Assembly: GCA_023436205.1 (NCBI GenBank)
Contig: JAEZKC010000045.1
Location: 31,319 to 95,318, forward strand
From: Fibrobacterota bacterium
GTDB taxonomy: Bacteria; Fibrobacterota; Chitinivibrionia; Chitinivibrionales; Chitinispirillaceae
DNA length: 64,000 nucleotides
Direction of reading: 5' to 3'
Shown here: positions 25,101 through 29,387 of the stretch, piece after piece
Layout of the letters: each line of letters opens with the position of its first letter
Numbering within the stretch: position 1 is the first letter of the stretch
The notes under the pieces: model-generated
Databases searched by the model: none
The model's input: only the letters and a program-made list of their open reading frames with translations
Told to the model about the DNA's origin: nothing
Program-made: the position numbers and the translations under genes

Positions 25101-27414
25101 CGGAGGCGTGGGCTCAGATTCCATTGCTACTTTCGGAGATATCCGCGACGGAATCGATGATGCAGACACGGTGATCGGAGACAATGGATCTGCCACTGTG
25201 ATGTACCGCTCTGGTTGGCTTTCTCAGAACGAGGCTGGCGAATGGATTGCCACAGATCTCTCTCCTGAAATTGTCAATGCCCGTTCCGCAGACATGTTCC
25301 CGGAAATCAGCATACCTGAAATCGAGTTCAATGATCTGATCTTTACCGGTAATGGAAATGATGTAGTTATCGGTGGTGAAGGTCAGGACAGGGTCAATAC
25401 TCAAAGACAGGATGAAATCGCTTCTGATATCTGGAAAGAGAATAGTGCTGCTCCGGAAGCAATGCGTCAGGAGAATCTTGCCTCACTGCAGAATCTTGAG
25501 ACTCAGGATGTGACAGTGCTGAGCTTGAACTTCTCCTATTCATACAATGACCCATCTAAAAATGATAGTGACCTCAAGGTGGACCCCAATGAGTATGCTG
25601 GAGTTGTGGCTGCCAGGAACTGGAACAATGTTAATTTGCAGGATCAGCTTAGTCCACTTCAGTATCCTAATCCTTATACAAACAGCCAGTTTTTCCTGGA
25701 TGATGGTTCTGTCGCGTCTGGACTTAATCTGAATATGCAGACAAGGGAATTCTGGGGAGGTAACCCGGTATCAATCCAGGCGGACCGTTCCAATGGTCAC
25801 GATCAGATCGATCCTGATTCGGAGAACTCAAAGCTGTTCGAGAGTTCCCTGTGGGCACAGAAGCAGCAGCAGATCGAGATCAACATCAACAATATTGGTG
25901 ATCAGACCGGTTTTGATGTCTATGATGTGTATGTGTATATCGATGGTGACAATGAGAGAACTGAGGATGATAATTATGTTTACGAGGTTGCCGGCGGTGA
26001 CATTTACAACAATCAGATGAGTGCCTATTATCTGAACGATTGGCGTGGAAATACATTCAATGGGGAATTCAAGGAAGTGACTGCCACAAGCTATATCCCT
26101 GCAAATAATGGCATCGTTCCAAATATGGATATGGTCGGCAATTATGTAGTGTTCAGGAATGTGACAGCGAAGGACTTCGCCATACGGATTAAAAATGTTA
26201 GTGTGGGCGATCAGTTCCCGCTCAATATGCCAAGCATTGCAGGTGTGCAGATTGTTTCCGGTGCCGGCCGCAGTAAAGTGGCTCTTAACAGTGAATCAGG
26301 TAATGTTGCTCGCAATGGTGATTACGATAAGGATGTGGTTCTGGGTGATAACGGAAAAGTTAACTATACGATTGCAGTTCCATATGGTACAAATGACAAT
26401 CTGGCTATCGCTCAGAATAAGGCGTATGAAGTTGTTTCAGATGACAGAATATATGCCGGTAGAGCCAAGTCGAGTCAGTCTGATTTTATTGTCACGGGCA
26501 GAAATCAGGACCTGGTGATCGGAGGTAACGGCAGTGATGCCATTGATTCCGGCTCGGGCCATGATGTGGTAATCGGAGATAATGCCAAGATTCAGATGGT
26601 GGACTATAATCCGATTGGATTGAGAATGCCGGCAAATCTCAAGATTCTGGATGCCACTTCCTTTGATTCGGAAGCCTATATGGGAAAACCGGGGACCTCA
26701 GCTGATCAGATCAAGGCAAAGATCGATTCTGGTTTGGTGAAGGGGATAAAAATGGTTTCCTCTGAACAGGGCGGAAGTGATGTTGTTGACGGTGGCAGGG
26801 ACAATGACCTGCTTCTAGGCCAGGAGAGCAACGATGTCCTGATCGGAAATGAAGGTGATGATGTGATTTATGATAAAGTCGGTAGTAACAAAGTGAAGGA
26901 CAAAGCTTACACATCACCAGCTGATTACAGGGCTGATGTTGGTGATGTGATTTCTCAACTGGATGAAAACGGTGTCAAAGTGATGGAAGAGTTTATCGGC
27001 AATGACTTCGGAAAGACCACCATGACTGGGGCAATTACACAGGGGCTTGGAAGTGGAACTTCTGACCCGGGCTCAGGCAGCAGCATTACCTGCGATTTGT
27101 CAAACCTGCAGGATGCTGTCTTGACCTTGCAGGCTGGAGATACGGTTACTTTGACATCAAGTAACTGGCCCGGTAAAGACAATCCATACTGGAATCCCAA
27201 TATTGCCTTGGAATTCAACGGTAACGGGACGCCTATTCCGAATCTGGAATTGACATGGATTGTTTCAGGTAATACTCAGAAGGCAACAATTGCTGCAGGA
27301 TCCTGGTATACAAGAGTGAATGAGATTCCGGATAGTCCAAATAGTATTGGTGTCTATTCCATTACTTTGAAAGCATTGACTGCTGGCAGCTTTAGAGTTA
27401 AGCTGACTGCATAG
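4111..27414 (+). CDS. Giant 7767-residue surface/secreted adhesin-like protein with LEPR-XLL-like start, M15-like peptidase domain and RTX repeats
   Basis: One uninterrupted frame of 23.3 kb starts at an ATG with AGGAG eight bases upstream. In order: a basic N-terminus without a hydrophobic signal and with IENLEQRLLLAGD, close to the LEPR-XLL motif; beta-rich domains to ~550; a peptidoglycan-binding-like repeat (~562-640); an M15-like domain with H772-x6-D779 and H833-x-H835; a second peptidoglycan-binding-like repeat (~1003-1045). Then: long beta repeats (~1430-2030); Ala/Gly/Val-rich repeats of ~47 residues (~2230-4330); two CBM5/12-like units and a helical segment (~4640-4830); haemagglutinin-like beta-helix sequence (~5400-6150); and calcium-type GGxGxD repeats (~6190-7590) interrupted by two related sandwich modules. 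The family suggests a very large adhesin or extracellular polymer. The peptidase role is inference. No ABC exporter is nearby; the SecA-like/HlyD/TolC genes at 35264-43715 are the likely export partners. A terminator hairpin follows directly. Confidence 0.9.
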   Translation: MAKRKNKKNRMVIENLEQRLLLAGDDALSNVANTTDPWTFGTATTVLNMSGHYEIANVTTEASLNRILTVEMNNAGGEAGTASGWDLLRVNKVNITAKNAGSYSVSNGSLVHDAAGRYTIRLKSIGTLNTEGTQANPQTFDPMKSYRWKVLEMNSATATDVIQINGQNVSATNKFDASVFVVDTADFKINGTHSNRNVTGDLEDEDDGGLDILFGGRFTVELGEDNRSLYVNYISPIQPESTEVLAVSAGDELLWNINDVNNNRQTLTDGSSGELNRVAYNSFFSTEYEQFGHDQYAGINFSGISTATAENPYTIRTRTLASSKNALTLYGAGSFGALHNFDFSQPHSWKIAGTVSNLTVRSANNTSADANVNMTNELNSLISEGKIVLDTSNFIGVNMGTLSDELSLAVQDGSLVLKYTPKFSVTSEANFRTSSTVNLATKTGDVIELDLTQFFAQGATGFTVVTSTDVTGSNNLYSKSGEFKLIQSGTNLYFAPYITEEIATSLQQQTDRGFFGITEFKVRATEGTTPVEKVIKVRVDPGFGRLYLESSIGHNGANKTGDTIKVKQRLKFLGMPVSNAAFNQTSTGINGPTLNHNKHALTDYTSISVDGVNPGNYDVDSKFYQALCMFNAIVQAHHDSISDPSYSIPDSTQGVYTYDDYNFGGSFQNYVIKKIDPNNVSDKLYQWLSSTNAPFWMEVVDPDLNISGERGEFYYSTMGSTYGGPDTMQSERFGTNWIANAIYSSTKQLDGIMRVTGLSLINGGDSSFHKNHESGLSIDISTGDTVEDEKKTRILDAFGAFSGKIGHKLLAGDNYIQNSAYSSIHRFNDKNDHFHVDITIPIINDMFWRLEEKAFYELKSFQSEYIIHRKTNYKKLQGADSYRLHSINGKVLTQAQQTSFSANNELAFAGGTLKVISQADFQSTGRFYFSNLENSASNVEIVFEVTDIDPHLTSTNAQAKNFKYLTTVVLERNAKAPVSMPQPSKSVGATVPSNDPENEDVDVILTKARLNYLGFRDNQNNELVLNATEDASFIEAIKNFQKVFLKNPQTSPDGNITKTKGVWGGSGKMLWDLNSPRIIEVDGITAANGNVTSNYVKGFVDSVDQTSWNVVGYSTTSFLEETSELNAAINGKCTFKVSANSGQLANAVNAYFTADAQTAATHAGSAVTIRKVYVNSSVTAASITSNASLKAKIVQSADVAVGEFIVDLTVSNLNIAPTYEVTVAAEGVMQLLENEMPYFMEDLPGTGVLPQIGGGPTNWFDTLWYYENPTPLDPGLFKTFSTSADGSEEFSVSNIFDFSSSLSSYLTQAKELGGATYEGMANAIKERLDSVLSIFENSGAMVDVFFDNTTQELVFDIDIDVLKSVSTNFDFGLLSDSFKGSKIPIGLDINFAAHFSFGLQLADLLNGNSDSISLDDTFLRIEKLGIFGSISYGGDGYENQTTDDTQSGGLNIGSISLHSKLDTLSLEIGTQWNIRDESGATTVSFQDIVNKTVNWYNDSTAKLNGALLLTMDGDNVSGSATLSLTDDDLFESGNTNFTIDGQITVDSLNIGDGLLALGTTKLSFNSATKTITLESASAKLKVGDDLLTIDLEDSDDADSYAAIGTYNYDTGDFNLNLDLWDLNVKGVVSASGQGLVFSFSENSEVSGREIVGFENIDDLTIVPLNKTLDFAGVDTTVNGQTVKRALSIRDNGFQFAQVSMALTESLEIGSGLLSISNPTLIFENIIYTKDAAGVTGKIKIDTTAASVDMGGAIKLNIVDGSDTNTVALSGSYDLASKKFELNADTTTLDVGNGIITSTIQGLVVSHFFGDDGADPNEEVLSVSGNIDLTVKLSDTLSKTVTVAAQQMVVNGQNKTRSLSLTGNTFALGNASLILTDSINIGSFSIANPKLVLQNFMYNRATDEYAGKLGLAAESAGFSGNSYVDLTISKTTGDAIEVLYDLKEGGVTGTIDRVDFSVKGSDGKAVFLANASNIVFTVKDGNTSLDMSNVNATFPDLSLPIQSLGKVRISDGTVVVTHKGVDYDLSDGDDVVELLKVLGEGLLGGDDDVILTQDSVSKILTLKDRSSGTVRETYDLASIGDILTIDMGIGVDRVSIDSNIDMGGKDLSIVSEYITVSNKEIKNVDELIFNADSQFDISAIDMIGLLMEAFKVDLNGTSTTVDINYDSLINRLLGRAEAVVGVSGSNISARKVSFTANVNVFGERTGLLPVDFENEGGDATKFKLPGLTTALASVQAKALVNVLNSVITTGEDFLISSNTTINVKNTAVAEAQEDGEENDDDSTSYDAVVALAIVNSRSIASVSGTSQLNITGNITINASNNTTVENTATGLPAGSGKAYGGSVGILYLNKETEATIGSDVSFTRNPASVELTADSVSTVTNNVTAASGGAKKNNDNNQKTMQDNGGETGSGKVNVAGAAAITIVNDATRATANLKTVQTTTGDLAVNANSKNTITTKADGSTVSDSDSDSKVGVGVAVALNVVNADSTASVANISAGSVTVGAVNDTTVSAESIAGAGGNNVGIAGSVAVNTIDQNTSASGTSSINVSGGELSFKSESKLNATAKALPKDTGATGEKVGIGASFALNDLNVDTVATDKGSTITGNVSALKIDADSAITAHSETKAGSSATGGSGVAISPSVAVTVVQSDTKADHNAVSTPSITGDVAVTSDSSVTAVTKAGASADGKVAIGASIGVAVIKANNEAELGSSVTSGGKVDVTATNKMNSLVDVEATPRSGDGDKDKKSDEEANKQLSITRLSPTDKQSANADSTTSNQNSAASSEGGSNSNRVGVSAAVGVNVVTSHNRAEVVNDADITASGDVSIMAKEDVDVVTQAVALSFNKETDSGAKFGAGVGLNVVNKTNTASVSGDIIGNNVVVSAETVDSNKSAVLAVAAAAGMGDGVSVSVTAGVNVVNSTTSATVDSQSQIESSGNSTVSAKNDTNIQTLVLAAGVSQNSAGIGAAVAVNVLNSDVNANIAGDADATGNVTVSAVNNVASQGHKFKVFSEPVMGQQNVDIELSGMTAVAAAGGASQGSAGVAGSFIINAYDLNTEAVIDKGAVISSDGDVAVSSVSNTDLKNITGTIGASAGSAGVGAGCEVTILNKNTSAVIRNSSTGTGTDLSAGGNVSVTADSDESMLSVVAGLAAADSVAVGVSASVLVVNTTTEAVVEDVTQTGESIRINSKDLSLKASDNFDLTQIVAGVSASGSAAVGGGAAVLVHNDDVKARIGDNTTARATGSVLVDAESSEKMVQVVANIAASGSAAVSGAALVTNLDENTEASIGKSSVDANGAVTVAASDETGQIGVVGTVAASGGAGVGLGGNVVVMNKNTTAQIDSGAVLRSRASNIIIAADSAEKEIAITAGVAAGNVGVGLNASVTTANVTTNAIIGNGARVLANDTVSVSAHDDLDIDKVTAGVAAGSAGVGMAASVTVINQNTNAIIDDSAVVTGLGIGAGVAVNHGRFGTLNTTPASSATDGSTTTPLSVEGYKDTKSAIDFDTMAGTAEVAPVSVDKDNESAAASDHDEAVAGVATKNTGRTVKGVAVTSSNNTDIVDVAAGIGAGAVGVSLNAGVMVIDNSSQAVIDNGAQINTLNKSSAASDQAVTIAAGNNLNYTAVTASIAGGAVGIAPAANVAIAKLTTRADVNNNAVVEARTGGVQIAAESNERLLGVSFGGAGGVVGIGGSVQVIRVDNNTGASIGNGARITTTGDLSITAIDSVKTTTFSGGVAGGLVGIGATVGVLTVYKNTSVVIDGDINARDVNALAQNNDFLFQIAIAGGAGLVGVGGAISIMIYDADTNMEIGINADIDATGTISIKSHSISRVKSFTLGVAGGYVGVGGAVSVGKIANNTNVTIEGNLTADEDINITADSNVDLKALTIAGAGGAVAVSAGVASWSIGGSAGTSANGKDALEDPDYPDAERPDDDANNKASQSTSQTVELLNKKQNSSSNVAPKSTNDQDRDNISAATGKVSSSNTSRTPQTTSGTNVNILSTADITAGQDINVTADGDVDVEEMTPSITGGAIAVGGAINILNIDTDVKANVGGVLRSGEDTIIVSRLNENVEMTAIGGEGGLVAVGAAVIVANDDSSVRTTILATGSNPRNTSISGRNVSISSIRNIESFEAEIIKPAVGAIVVGGSFIKTDIADAGAETRIGSGARVSATQDLVVYSDAEETVTNHIVPVAIGVGAFNGVKSEINVVNSAKVNVESLTTLTGDTVIINAYGDHTDRASINSLGIGGVNAGVFLSKITNTSDANVVMGATSITGSTIKIGTSNNFDRKSYNKTVRPEHTTINGDSFSAVGVDVHKSEVSLGTGSSNRFSSDVTITGNAKINAVKSVISSGSPKVSILAQTNIYLYEKSHAESASLLGNVASVTSNVNLWTSSTINITKDAISGKAAEINNTSGQVSFATLTNAMVYNIAESHTKAILLTVSHAAAKTVMNVNNLITLQDANVKANEVYIASGRVLGSSESLSGYVNMIQSNNFAQGFATGTVGIPTVKSENSSTVTNGINITGLSEVKSFGNVTLSAEAGKNLFWSEYEVWSGNVTIIPISDFEGEFKVLTPQTSITIGSQAKVSAGVDNDQTALFLTNAQAQQAGLGTSDISELTAAQIANINALGLVTLNTNVPMSAVHLSCDIDVPIGVGSVVHHNGNYYKYQGILLGSCDFSDTSTWEVQDSDFIPPYFFYDAGTVTTKVALQINDYVRSNGSYYRYKKSRDLTTENYASSQWSVTADSADIAVAMESNIANEIKNTLKSSIILIKPKDMEMPQLSYVNYKNLLERRLRELDGWIVDHRNDSSALARYEAVRQMLNNQLAELPYEETRVLGHDGTYVTLRKQITNSLIASFEDIHASRGSVIVNLDGSDASVKSAVTAKRLTAGAGAAVTIRNGTPVSLDINNITMKSNSNLTIDPNNGDAVLLEGGGIYLNTVNIGSAGAASGGTVDIIQDAVSANLSFGGVSQPLLTDIFVRGTILNEAGKVTIINREGSINITGEIIAQEQEISSKTSVNINAPGFYTIGANPKVLTEDLWVDLARDGSKIDGFPGQSTTSDDDSNEGEKYTRYGGTVRAMGNITIIANHINVNGTVESGISDLKLTVARNTIYGIPYGNPVVVTQVNGGTITRVGAEVQYSVDNYKKSVEIDDIVTRSGNIILCGDLFNTNASGSNIKIAHGYANIQMVNTTEYSLIVNKIDTSRKNTGSVTLYDTMRDKRTIYRHDNGQITRDVYDVVYDTADQLYKYVKNDSESSTIEGNKTTYRPLDNLFLIWVEGQGAVETTTERWEKKSFNLTPGWTSWGDSLNDSIKKDGHLVSSETVKVGNVELKKSLSLHHLQPGDTDFNYLRSKGVFDESNQLAHKYYGEFSSVPEGEPQVYIAPPEHHGGGWMQEETWVTQIQTIKGSTEYYSHYLYGSNDINVDFSGGHSASDIKIESKGNVLLQGNVITPENSTMLVKSEGEVSIAENVIFSGVTPVIENVNRDITLNVVITDKPLNVSANGNITINAVAANGSTAPLIIGAVKSASGTVRINSATGVVAQDANSIVRGEKVYIHAANGTIGEETLALRVDSNILGKNAGGVTAYAKSNIYMTETDGAMRLIKYDPSWNGAQAAVHSINGNVTLATVSGSIINGFTGSQTASHVQGKKISLTSGGSGEVKDLQVGDHDSLYVNSASNVNLSSRGEFKIGSIASGEQVTLTADGDIIDLGTETSAVLAAKGLTIDSKKAVRGTTAGSAFDIQLGTGSELTIDSGLDSWVNQVAQNGVLRGTVIITDGLNVKSANSSGNINVSTEEGDLLVTRATGKNITLNAAGSILDATPDTTGIVANAETIGAVAGEGNVLLSAGGNIGQYDNFFDVKAIGNVTAVAAGNGYVQGIGSLSVMSAVSTGGDFVLRTTGDATIYSMTAVNGTVAVDANGSILNSRSDSGDAVSALTIVLNAQYGTIGSASRSFAVDSTNGTVTAEAAGTVYMTENQGVMNINSIKSFNSEVILSARDGMADANSAFNLGLDHFGLADLHVNEPVTDLNVAATTIRLVSSQGGIGALTDAIEIDVYGERTGRIFADAREDISIEEIVGSMNVGTVLSSDGTIALSTRDTASAGENIYLDAQSTVRALKGDVHLRSGDSLYHLSGAVIIAGKTIFIYGDFGNADPGIGSEIVIKGTIAAGLIRITGEDDNDTILLDVRDNDTVSGRVEVFGGKGDDTITALKLDTDQIHLYGEDDNDTILADSMTNRIHAYGGAGNDLIRGGQDGDIIFGGDGDDDITGAGGTDFIFGDGGQMIDDLLLAASDKDGTGKDTIDGGVGADVIIGDNGRIIVSGLYTGENTVKNLLNISNTQAPLGDNDSITAGSGDDYVLGGLGSDLLDGGDHDDTILGDTGSISFESVDGISHISIIDSTNQIAGGDDIIIGSTGVERIVGGAGKDDINTGSDNGSDVVLGDTGRVEFDIVEGRSVVSRINTVGEIAGSDDRIYTGSGSDVVVGGEGADLINAGEGSNSIVIGDNGEVAFENPDLDNHLVDHVTATDIGIGGNDTILTGSAADIVLGGMGSDEIRTGLGEDIILGDNGTVQYSKGLLDIIYTSDNFAGGNDLIVCGNDNKIILGGYGDDSITSLNGDDVIFGDGGYVDFDRGVITEANGNGVKYGGNDKIDAGVGLNSVIGGLGDDVITTGIDRTLDTADIRDIYSNENDVVIGDNGRRTFNGTGVQVDELAGATLSFNFQGQASKGIDAGKLAGAPESKVANWNNIQSYGPGTFGNDPKEIIFTDKGQRMEGLNLSWGGKEKHRTDSIELHNYQMENYNPEAIIDPLTGQLSSGDGYLFAGGIRTSAPNTQRENKLELEMDGLNKYFKEYSVIVYLDAPNSVSSLIQNPWDSTLGSQLGRGESIRKISIDSADKKDSFFIDDAADANNPAYNTFNGNYIKATAKDALSAFGKYANYVVFEGLTDDRFVITITDGVLNINFNGRDLPSIAGIQIVGTFHPVDNIESSPSETGGNDTISTSGGDDIVIGGVGSDSIATFGDIRDGIDDADTVIGDNGSATVMYRSGWLSQNEAGEWIATDLSPEIVNARSADMFPEISIPEIEFNDLIFTGNGNDVVIGGEGQDRVNTQRQDEIASDIWKENSAAPEAMRQENLASLQNLETQDVTVLSLNFSYSYNDPSKNDSDLKVDPNEYAGVVAARNWNNVNLQDQLSPLQYPNPYTNSQFFLDDGSVASGLNLNMQTREFWGGNPVSIQADRSNGHDQIDPDSENSKLFESSLWAQKQQQIEININNIGDQTGFDVYDVYVYIDGDNERTEDDNYVYEVAGGDIYNNQMSAYYLNDWRGNTFNGEFKEVTATSYIPANNGIVPNMDMVGNYVVFRNVTAKDFAIRIKNVSVGDQFPLNMPSIAGVQIVSGAGRSKVALNSESGNVARNGDYDKDVVLGDNGKVNYTIAVPYGTNDNLAIAQNKAYEVVSDDRIYAGRAKSSQSDFIVTGRNQDLVIGGNGSDAIDSGSGHDVVIGDNAKIQMVDYNPIGLRMPANLKILDATSFDSEAYMGKPGTSADQIKAKIDSGLVKGIKMVSSEQGGSDVVDGGRDNDLLLGQESNDVLIGNEGDDVIYDKVGSNKVKDKAYTSPADYRADVGDVISQLDENGVKVMEEFIGNDFGKTTMTGAITQGLGSGTSDPGSGSSITCDLSNLQDAVLTLQAGDTVTLTSSNWPGKDNPYWNPNIALEFNGNGTPIPNLELTWIVSGNTQKATIAAGSWYTRVNEIPDSPNSIGVYSITLKALTAGSFRVKLTA
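5794..7245 (+). other. Embedded M15/VanY-like peptidase domain between peptidoglycan-binding-like repeats
   Basis: Residues 769-780 read HKNHESGLSIDI and residues 831-838 NDHFHVDI. Together they give the H-x6-D plus H-x-H signature of LAS-type (M15 / D-Ala-D-Ala carboxypeptidase) zinc peptidases. On either side lie segments with the look of peptidoglycan-binding helices: VKQRLKFLGMPV (~565) with YQALCMFNAIVQAH, and ARLNYLGFRDN (~1008) with FIEAIKNFQKVF. The LAS zinc ligands would be H772, D779 and H835. Catalytic activity is not proven; a degenerate binding domain is the alternative. Confidence 0.55.
8400..10250 (+). repeat. Long beta-sheet repeats (~175 residues) in the giant protein
   Basis: Units share the phrase order LS(I/L)xxNxFxxxxxSLxLTxSxxIGSxxxSIxNPxLxxxNxxY, then VxLxGSYD and TTTLDVGNGI-like strands. 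They occur at about residues 1640-1760 and 1850-1960, with weaker earlier copies from ~1430. The regular alternation suggests a stacked beta structure. No known repeat family is assigned. Confidence 0.55.
10780..17100 (+). repeat. Extended Ala/Gly/Val-rich ~47-residue tandem repeats
   Basis: Around residues 2230-4330 a motif recurs dozens of times: a glycine/alanine run such as VAASGSAGVG, a strand (A)xVxVxNxNTxAxI, a turn with xGAxV, and a strand such as GxVxVxAxS. The pattern resembles the repeats of giant filamentous adhesins of the leukotoxin/haemagglutinin-like group, recognised from memory, and predicts a long beta-solenoid stalk. Repeats differ at DNA level, so this is old divergence rather than recent expansion. 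Low-complexity, acidic/Ser-rich breaks at about 12300-12470 and 15840-16060 may be flexible joints. Confidence 0.7.
18031..18600 (+). other. Two CBM5/12-like units followed by a helical segment in the giant protein
   Basis: Two adjacent units have the spacing of short carbohydrate-binding modules: GSVVHHNGNYYKYQG with a Trp at STWEV, and NDYVRSNGSYYRYKK with a Trp at SQWSVT. Modules of the V..G..Y......W type bind chitin or cellulose in secreted hydrolases. Directly after comes an unusual charged helical stretch (about residues 4750-4830, LLERRLRELDGWIVDHRN through MLNNQLAEL) in an otherwise all-beta protein. Binding to a polysaccharide is inference. Confidence 0.45.
22681..26880 (+). repeat. 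RTX-type calcium-binding GD repeats interrupted by two sandwich modules
   Basis: Nonapeptide-like units GGxGxDxIx appear many times, for example GGKGDDTITA, GGDGDDDITGAGG, GGEGADLINAGEG and GNEGDDVIYD. Many are spaced by longer beta segments ending in V(I/L)GDNG. Two modules of about 250-270 residues (nt 24205-25020 and 25510-26270) interrupt the array. Both contain NWNN near the start, a gap with VY(L/I)D strands, NTFNG, NYVVF and the end phrase PSIAG(I/V)QIV. They are duplicates of one another. RTX repeats fold on calcium outside the cell, which supports secretion. Confidence 0.8.
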
Positions 27415-27433
27415 TCTTTCACTGAATATTTAT

Positions 27434-27462
27434 CCGGGTATAGCAGTTTTTGCTATACCCGG
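27434..27462 (+). terminator. Hairpin terminator after the giant gene
   Basis: An 11-bp perfect stem CCGGGTATAGC / GCTATACCCGG closes a seven-base loop 19 bases after the stop codon. A T-rich tract (TATTTCTGATTTATTTTGATTT) follows. It would separate the giant transcript from the SapC operon. Confidence 0.8.
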
Positions 27463-27616
27463 CAATATTTCTGATTTATTTTGATTTCAGCACATTTTGG
27501 TGTTTCGAGCATTAGTGGCAGTCGTATTTGTAAGCAGAGATCTTCAGGAAGTCTGATTTTATACCCCGGGTTTTTTGATCAAATCCACAGTGCTAAAGGG
27601 ATGAAGGAGTTTTTTC

Positions 27617-28369
27617 ATGGCGCGGCAATTATTGATATATAAAAATGTGAAACCACTTTCAAAAAAGGTGCATCGGACGTGGTCTGTACAAATGGGGGAC
27701 TGCTACCAATTCGCCCGAAATATAAACAGAGTACCCATCACTGCCATCGAATTTCCCAGTATTGCAAGGGAATATGCGATTGTGTTTATCGGAAACGAAA
27801 ATACTGCAGTTCCGGTCGCCTTGATGGGGGTTCGGGATGATGAGAATCTTTATATTTCTTCGGATAATAAAATCACCGCTAAATATATACCCGCTTTTTT
27901 AAGGCGCTATCCATTCGTATTCGCGACTGTTAACAACGGGGATGCTCTGACCCTTTGCATTGATGAATCTTTTGATGGTTGTAATCAGAATAATGTTGGG
28001 GAGAAACTGTTTGAAGAGGATGGAGAACATACACCTTACCTGCGAAGCAAACTCAAATTTCTTAATGAATATCAGGCCCACTTTAATGTGACAAAGGAAT
28101 TCTGCAGGAAATTGATCGAATTTGAATTATTGGAGCCCATGAATGCTCAGATCAAGCTGGCTGATGGGAAGGTCATTCTGCTTAAAGGTTTTTCAACTGT
28201 AAATAGAGACAAACTCAAGTCACTTTCGCCAGACCGACTGCAGTCTATTGTCACCACCGATGAGTTGGAGCTTATCTACTTGCACCTTCATTCTTTGCGT
28301 AATTTGGATATGATTGCAGAAATGATGGAAAACGGAATTGCAGAGCGCATAGAAGCCGTTGCAGGGTAA
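27617..28369 (+). CDS. SapC family protein 1
   Basis: The 250-residue protein carries the SapC-family hallmarks: ALMGVRDDENLYIS, then the near-diagnostic YIPAFLRRYPFVFA, a CID strand and the acidic LFEEDGEHT, followed by a helical C-terminal half. SapC was named from the surface-array locus of Campylobacter fetus, but its biochemical role is not settled. There is no signal peptide, so it is probably cytoplasmic. AAGGAG lies eight bases before the ATG. It is the first gene after the giant gene's terminator, and its end overlaps the next gene by about 10 bases, so the two are translationally coupled. A second SapC paralogue lies three genes on. The position suggests a role with the giant surface protein; that is inference. 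Confidence 0.8.
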   Translation: MARQLLIYKNVKPLSKKVHRTWSVQMGDCYQFARNINRVPITAIEFPSIAREYAIVFIGNENTAVPVALMGVRDDENLYISSDNKITAKYIPAFLRRYPFVFATVNNGDALTLCIDESFDGCNQNNVGEKLFEEDGEHTPYLRSKLKFLNEYQAHFNVTKEFCRKLIEFELLEPMNAQIKLADGKVILLKGFSTVNRDKLKSLSPDRLQSIVTTDELELIYLHLHSLRNLDMIAEMMENGIAERIEAVAG

Positions 28370-29387
28370 AAAAGTTACTCTGGAATGGAAACCGAAATTC
28401 TATATGGAAGAAAATGAATTGCAGAAAAGGTGCGCCGAAGCTTCCGAACGCGGGCGTCAGTATTTAATCTCCTGTGTTGAGAATGACTGCTTTTTCGATA
28501 AATGGTATGGGACTTCCATACCACCTCCAGTAGAGCACTCTGCATCGCCGATGCTCTGTTTCTTTACTGCGCTGGCATTACGCGATAGTGGAGGAATACC
28601 AGATACTGTCAGCTCAAGCCTTCAGGAAAAGCTTGCCCTTGCCAGAAAGGGGCATTCCTACGGGTATGATCAATTTGCTCCAGTCGATTCTGATGATACC
28701 GCTTTTGCTTTGCGTACGCTTATAGCACTTGGAGAAACTGTGACAGCTGAAATGCTGCGTGAGGCATTCAAGCCTTTTCGCTGCGGTGATTCATGGTTTA
28801 CCTTTGCAGCAAACAGCATCGCTGGGCATACTCCGCCATTTCAGCCAGTCTATCAGGGGCCACAATCTGTCCGGGGACCACATCCTGAAGTTCATCTTAA
28901 TATTCTTGCCCTGCATCAGGAGATCGGAATCAAAGAAATTCGTATTCCTGCTCTGCCGGAAATGAATGGATTGCCGGTCAGCTATTTTTATAAATCTGAG
29001 CTGTATGGTGCCTGGCTTTTCGGGCAGATATGTAAAGGAATAGCACTTGATTATCCTCCATTGAGAATCGCTGCCATGGGAATACGCAACAGTAATGGAG
29101 GCTGGTCAGGTTTTACTGATGGGTTTTCTGCTGTTCAGGAGACAGCTCTGGGGCTGCTCACATTGAAGACTTTCGATGGAACAGAATCTGGTTTTGAACC
29201 ATCGCTTGTTTATTTATTGGGGCAGCAGCTGGAAAACGGGTCTTTTCCCGGGGGTACTTTATGGCACCATCGTCTTCCTCAGGATAATGGAAAATTTATC
29301 TGGTATGCTACTGATGAAATGTCCATTGTTTCAACGGGATTGGCAATCCTCGCTCTTAATAGTTTCATTTTGGCTGGGCAGATCTAA
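28359..29387 (+). CDS. Class II terpene cyclase / prenyltransferase-repeat-like protein
   Basis: About 340 residues with an alpha-alpha barrel look. Residues 110-115 (counting from TTG 28359) are DSDDTA, matching the DxDDTA acid motif of squalene-hopene and other class II terpene cyclases. QW-like aromatic and Gly repeats (NGGWSGF, ENGSFPGGTLWHH) follow. Full cyclases have two such domains and are about twice as long, so this is a single-domain relative. It may cyclise an isoprenoid, or may use the barrel for another job. The start is uncertain: TTG 28359 overlaps the upstream gene, and ATG 28404 is the alternative. There is no signal peptide. It sits between two SapC genes and overlaps the next gene by one base. 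Confidence 0.55.
   Translation: MQGKKVTLEWKPKFYMEENELQKRCAEASERGRQYLISCVENDCFFDKWYGTSIPPPVEHSASPMLCFFTALALRDSGGIPDTVSSSLQEKLALARKGHSYGYDQFAPVDSDDTAFALRTLIALGETVTAEMLREAFKPFRCGDSWFTFAANSIAGHTPPFQPVYQGPQSVRGPHPEVHLNILALHQEIGIKEIRIPALPEMNGLPVSYFYKSELYGAWLFGQICKGIALDYPPLRIAAMGIRNSNGGWSGFTDGFSAVQETALGLLTLKTFDGTESGFEPSLVYLLGQQLENGSFPGGTLWHHRLPQDNGKFIWYATDEMSIVSTGLAILALNSFILAGQI

Noticed and set aside
4461..27218. Many open frames of 60-195 codons on the minus strand and in other plus frames across the giant gene
   Set aside because: They lack ribosome binding sites and family features, and follow from low-complexity Gly/Ala/Asp codons of the real frame.
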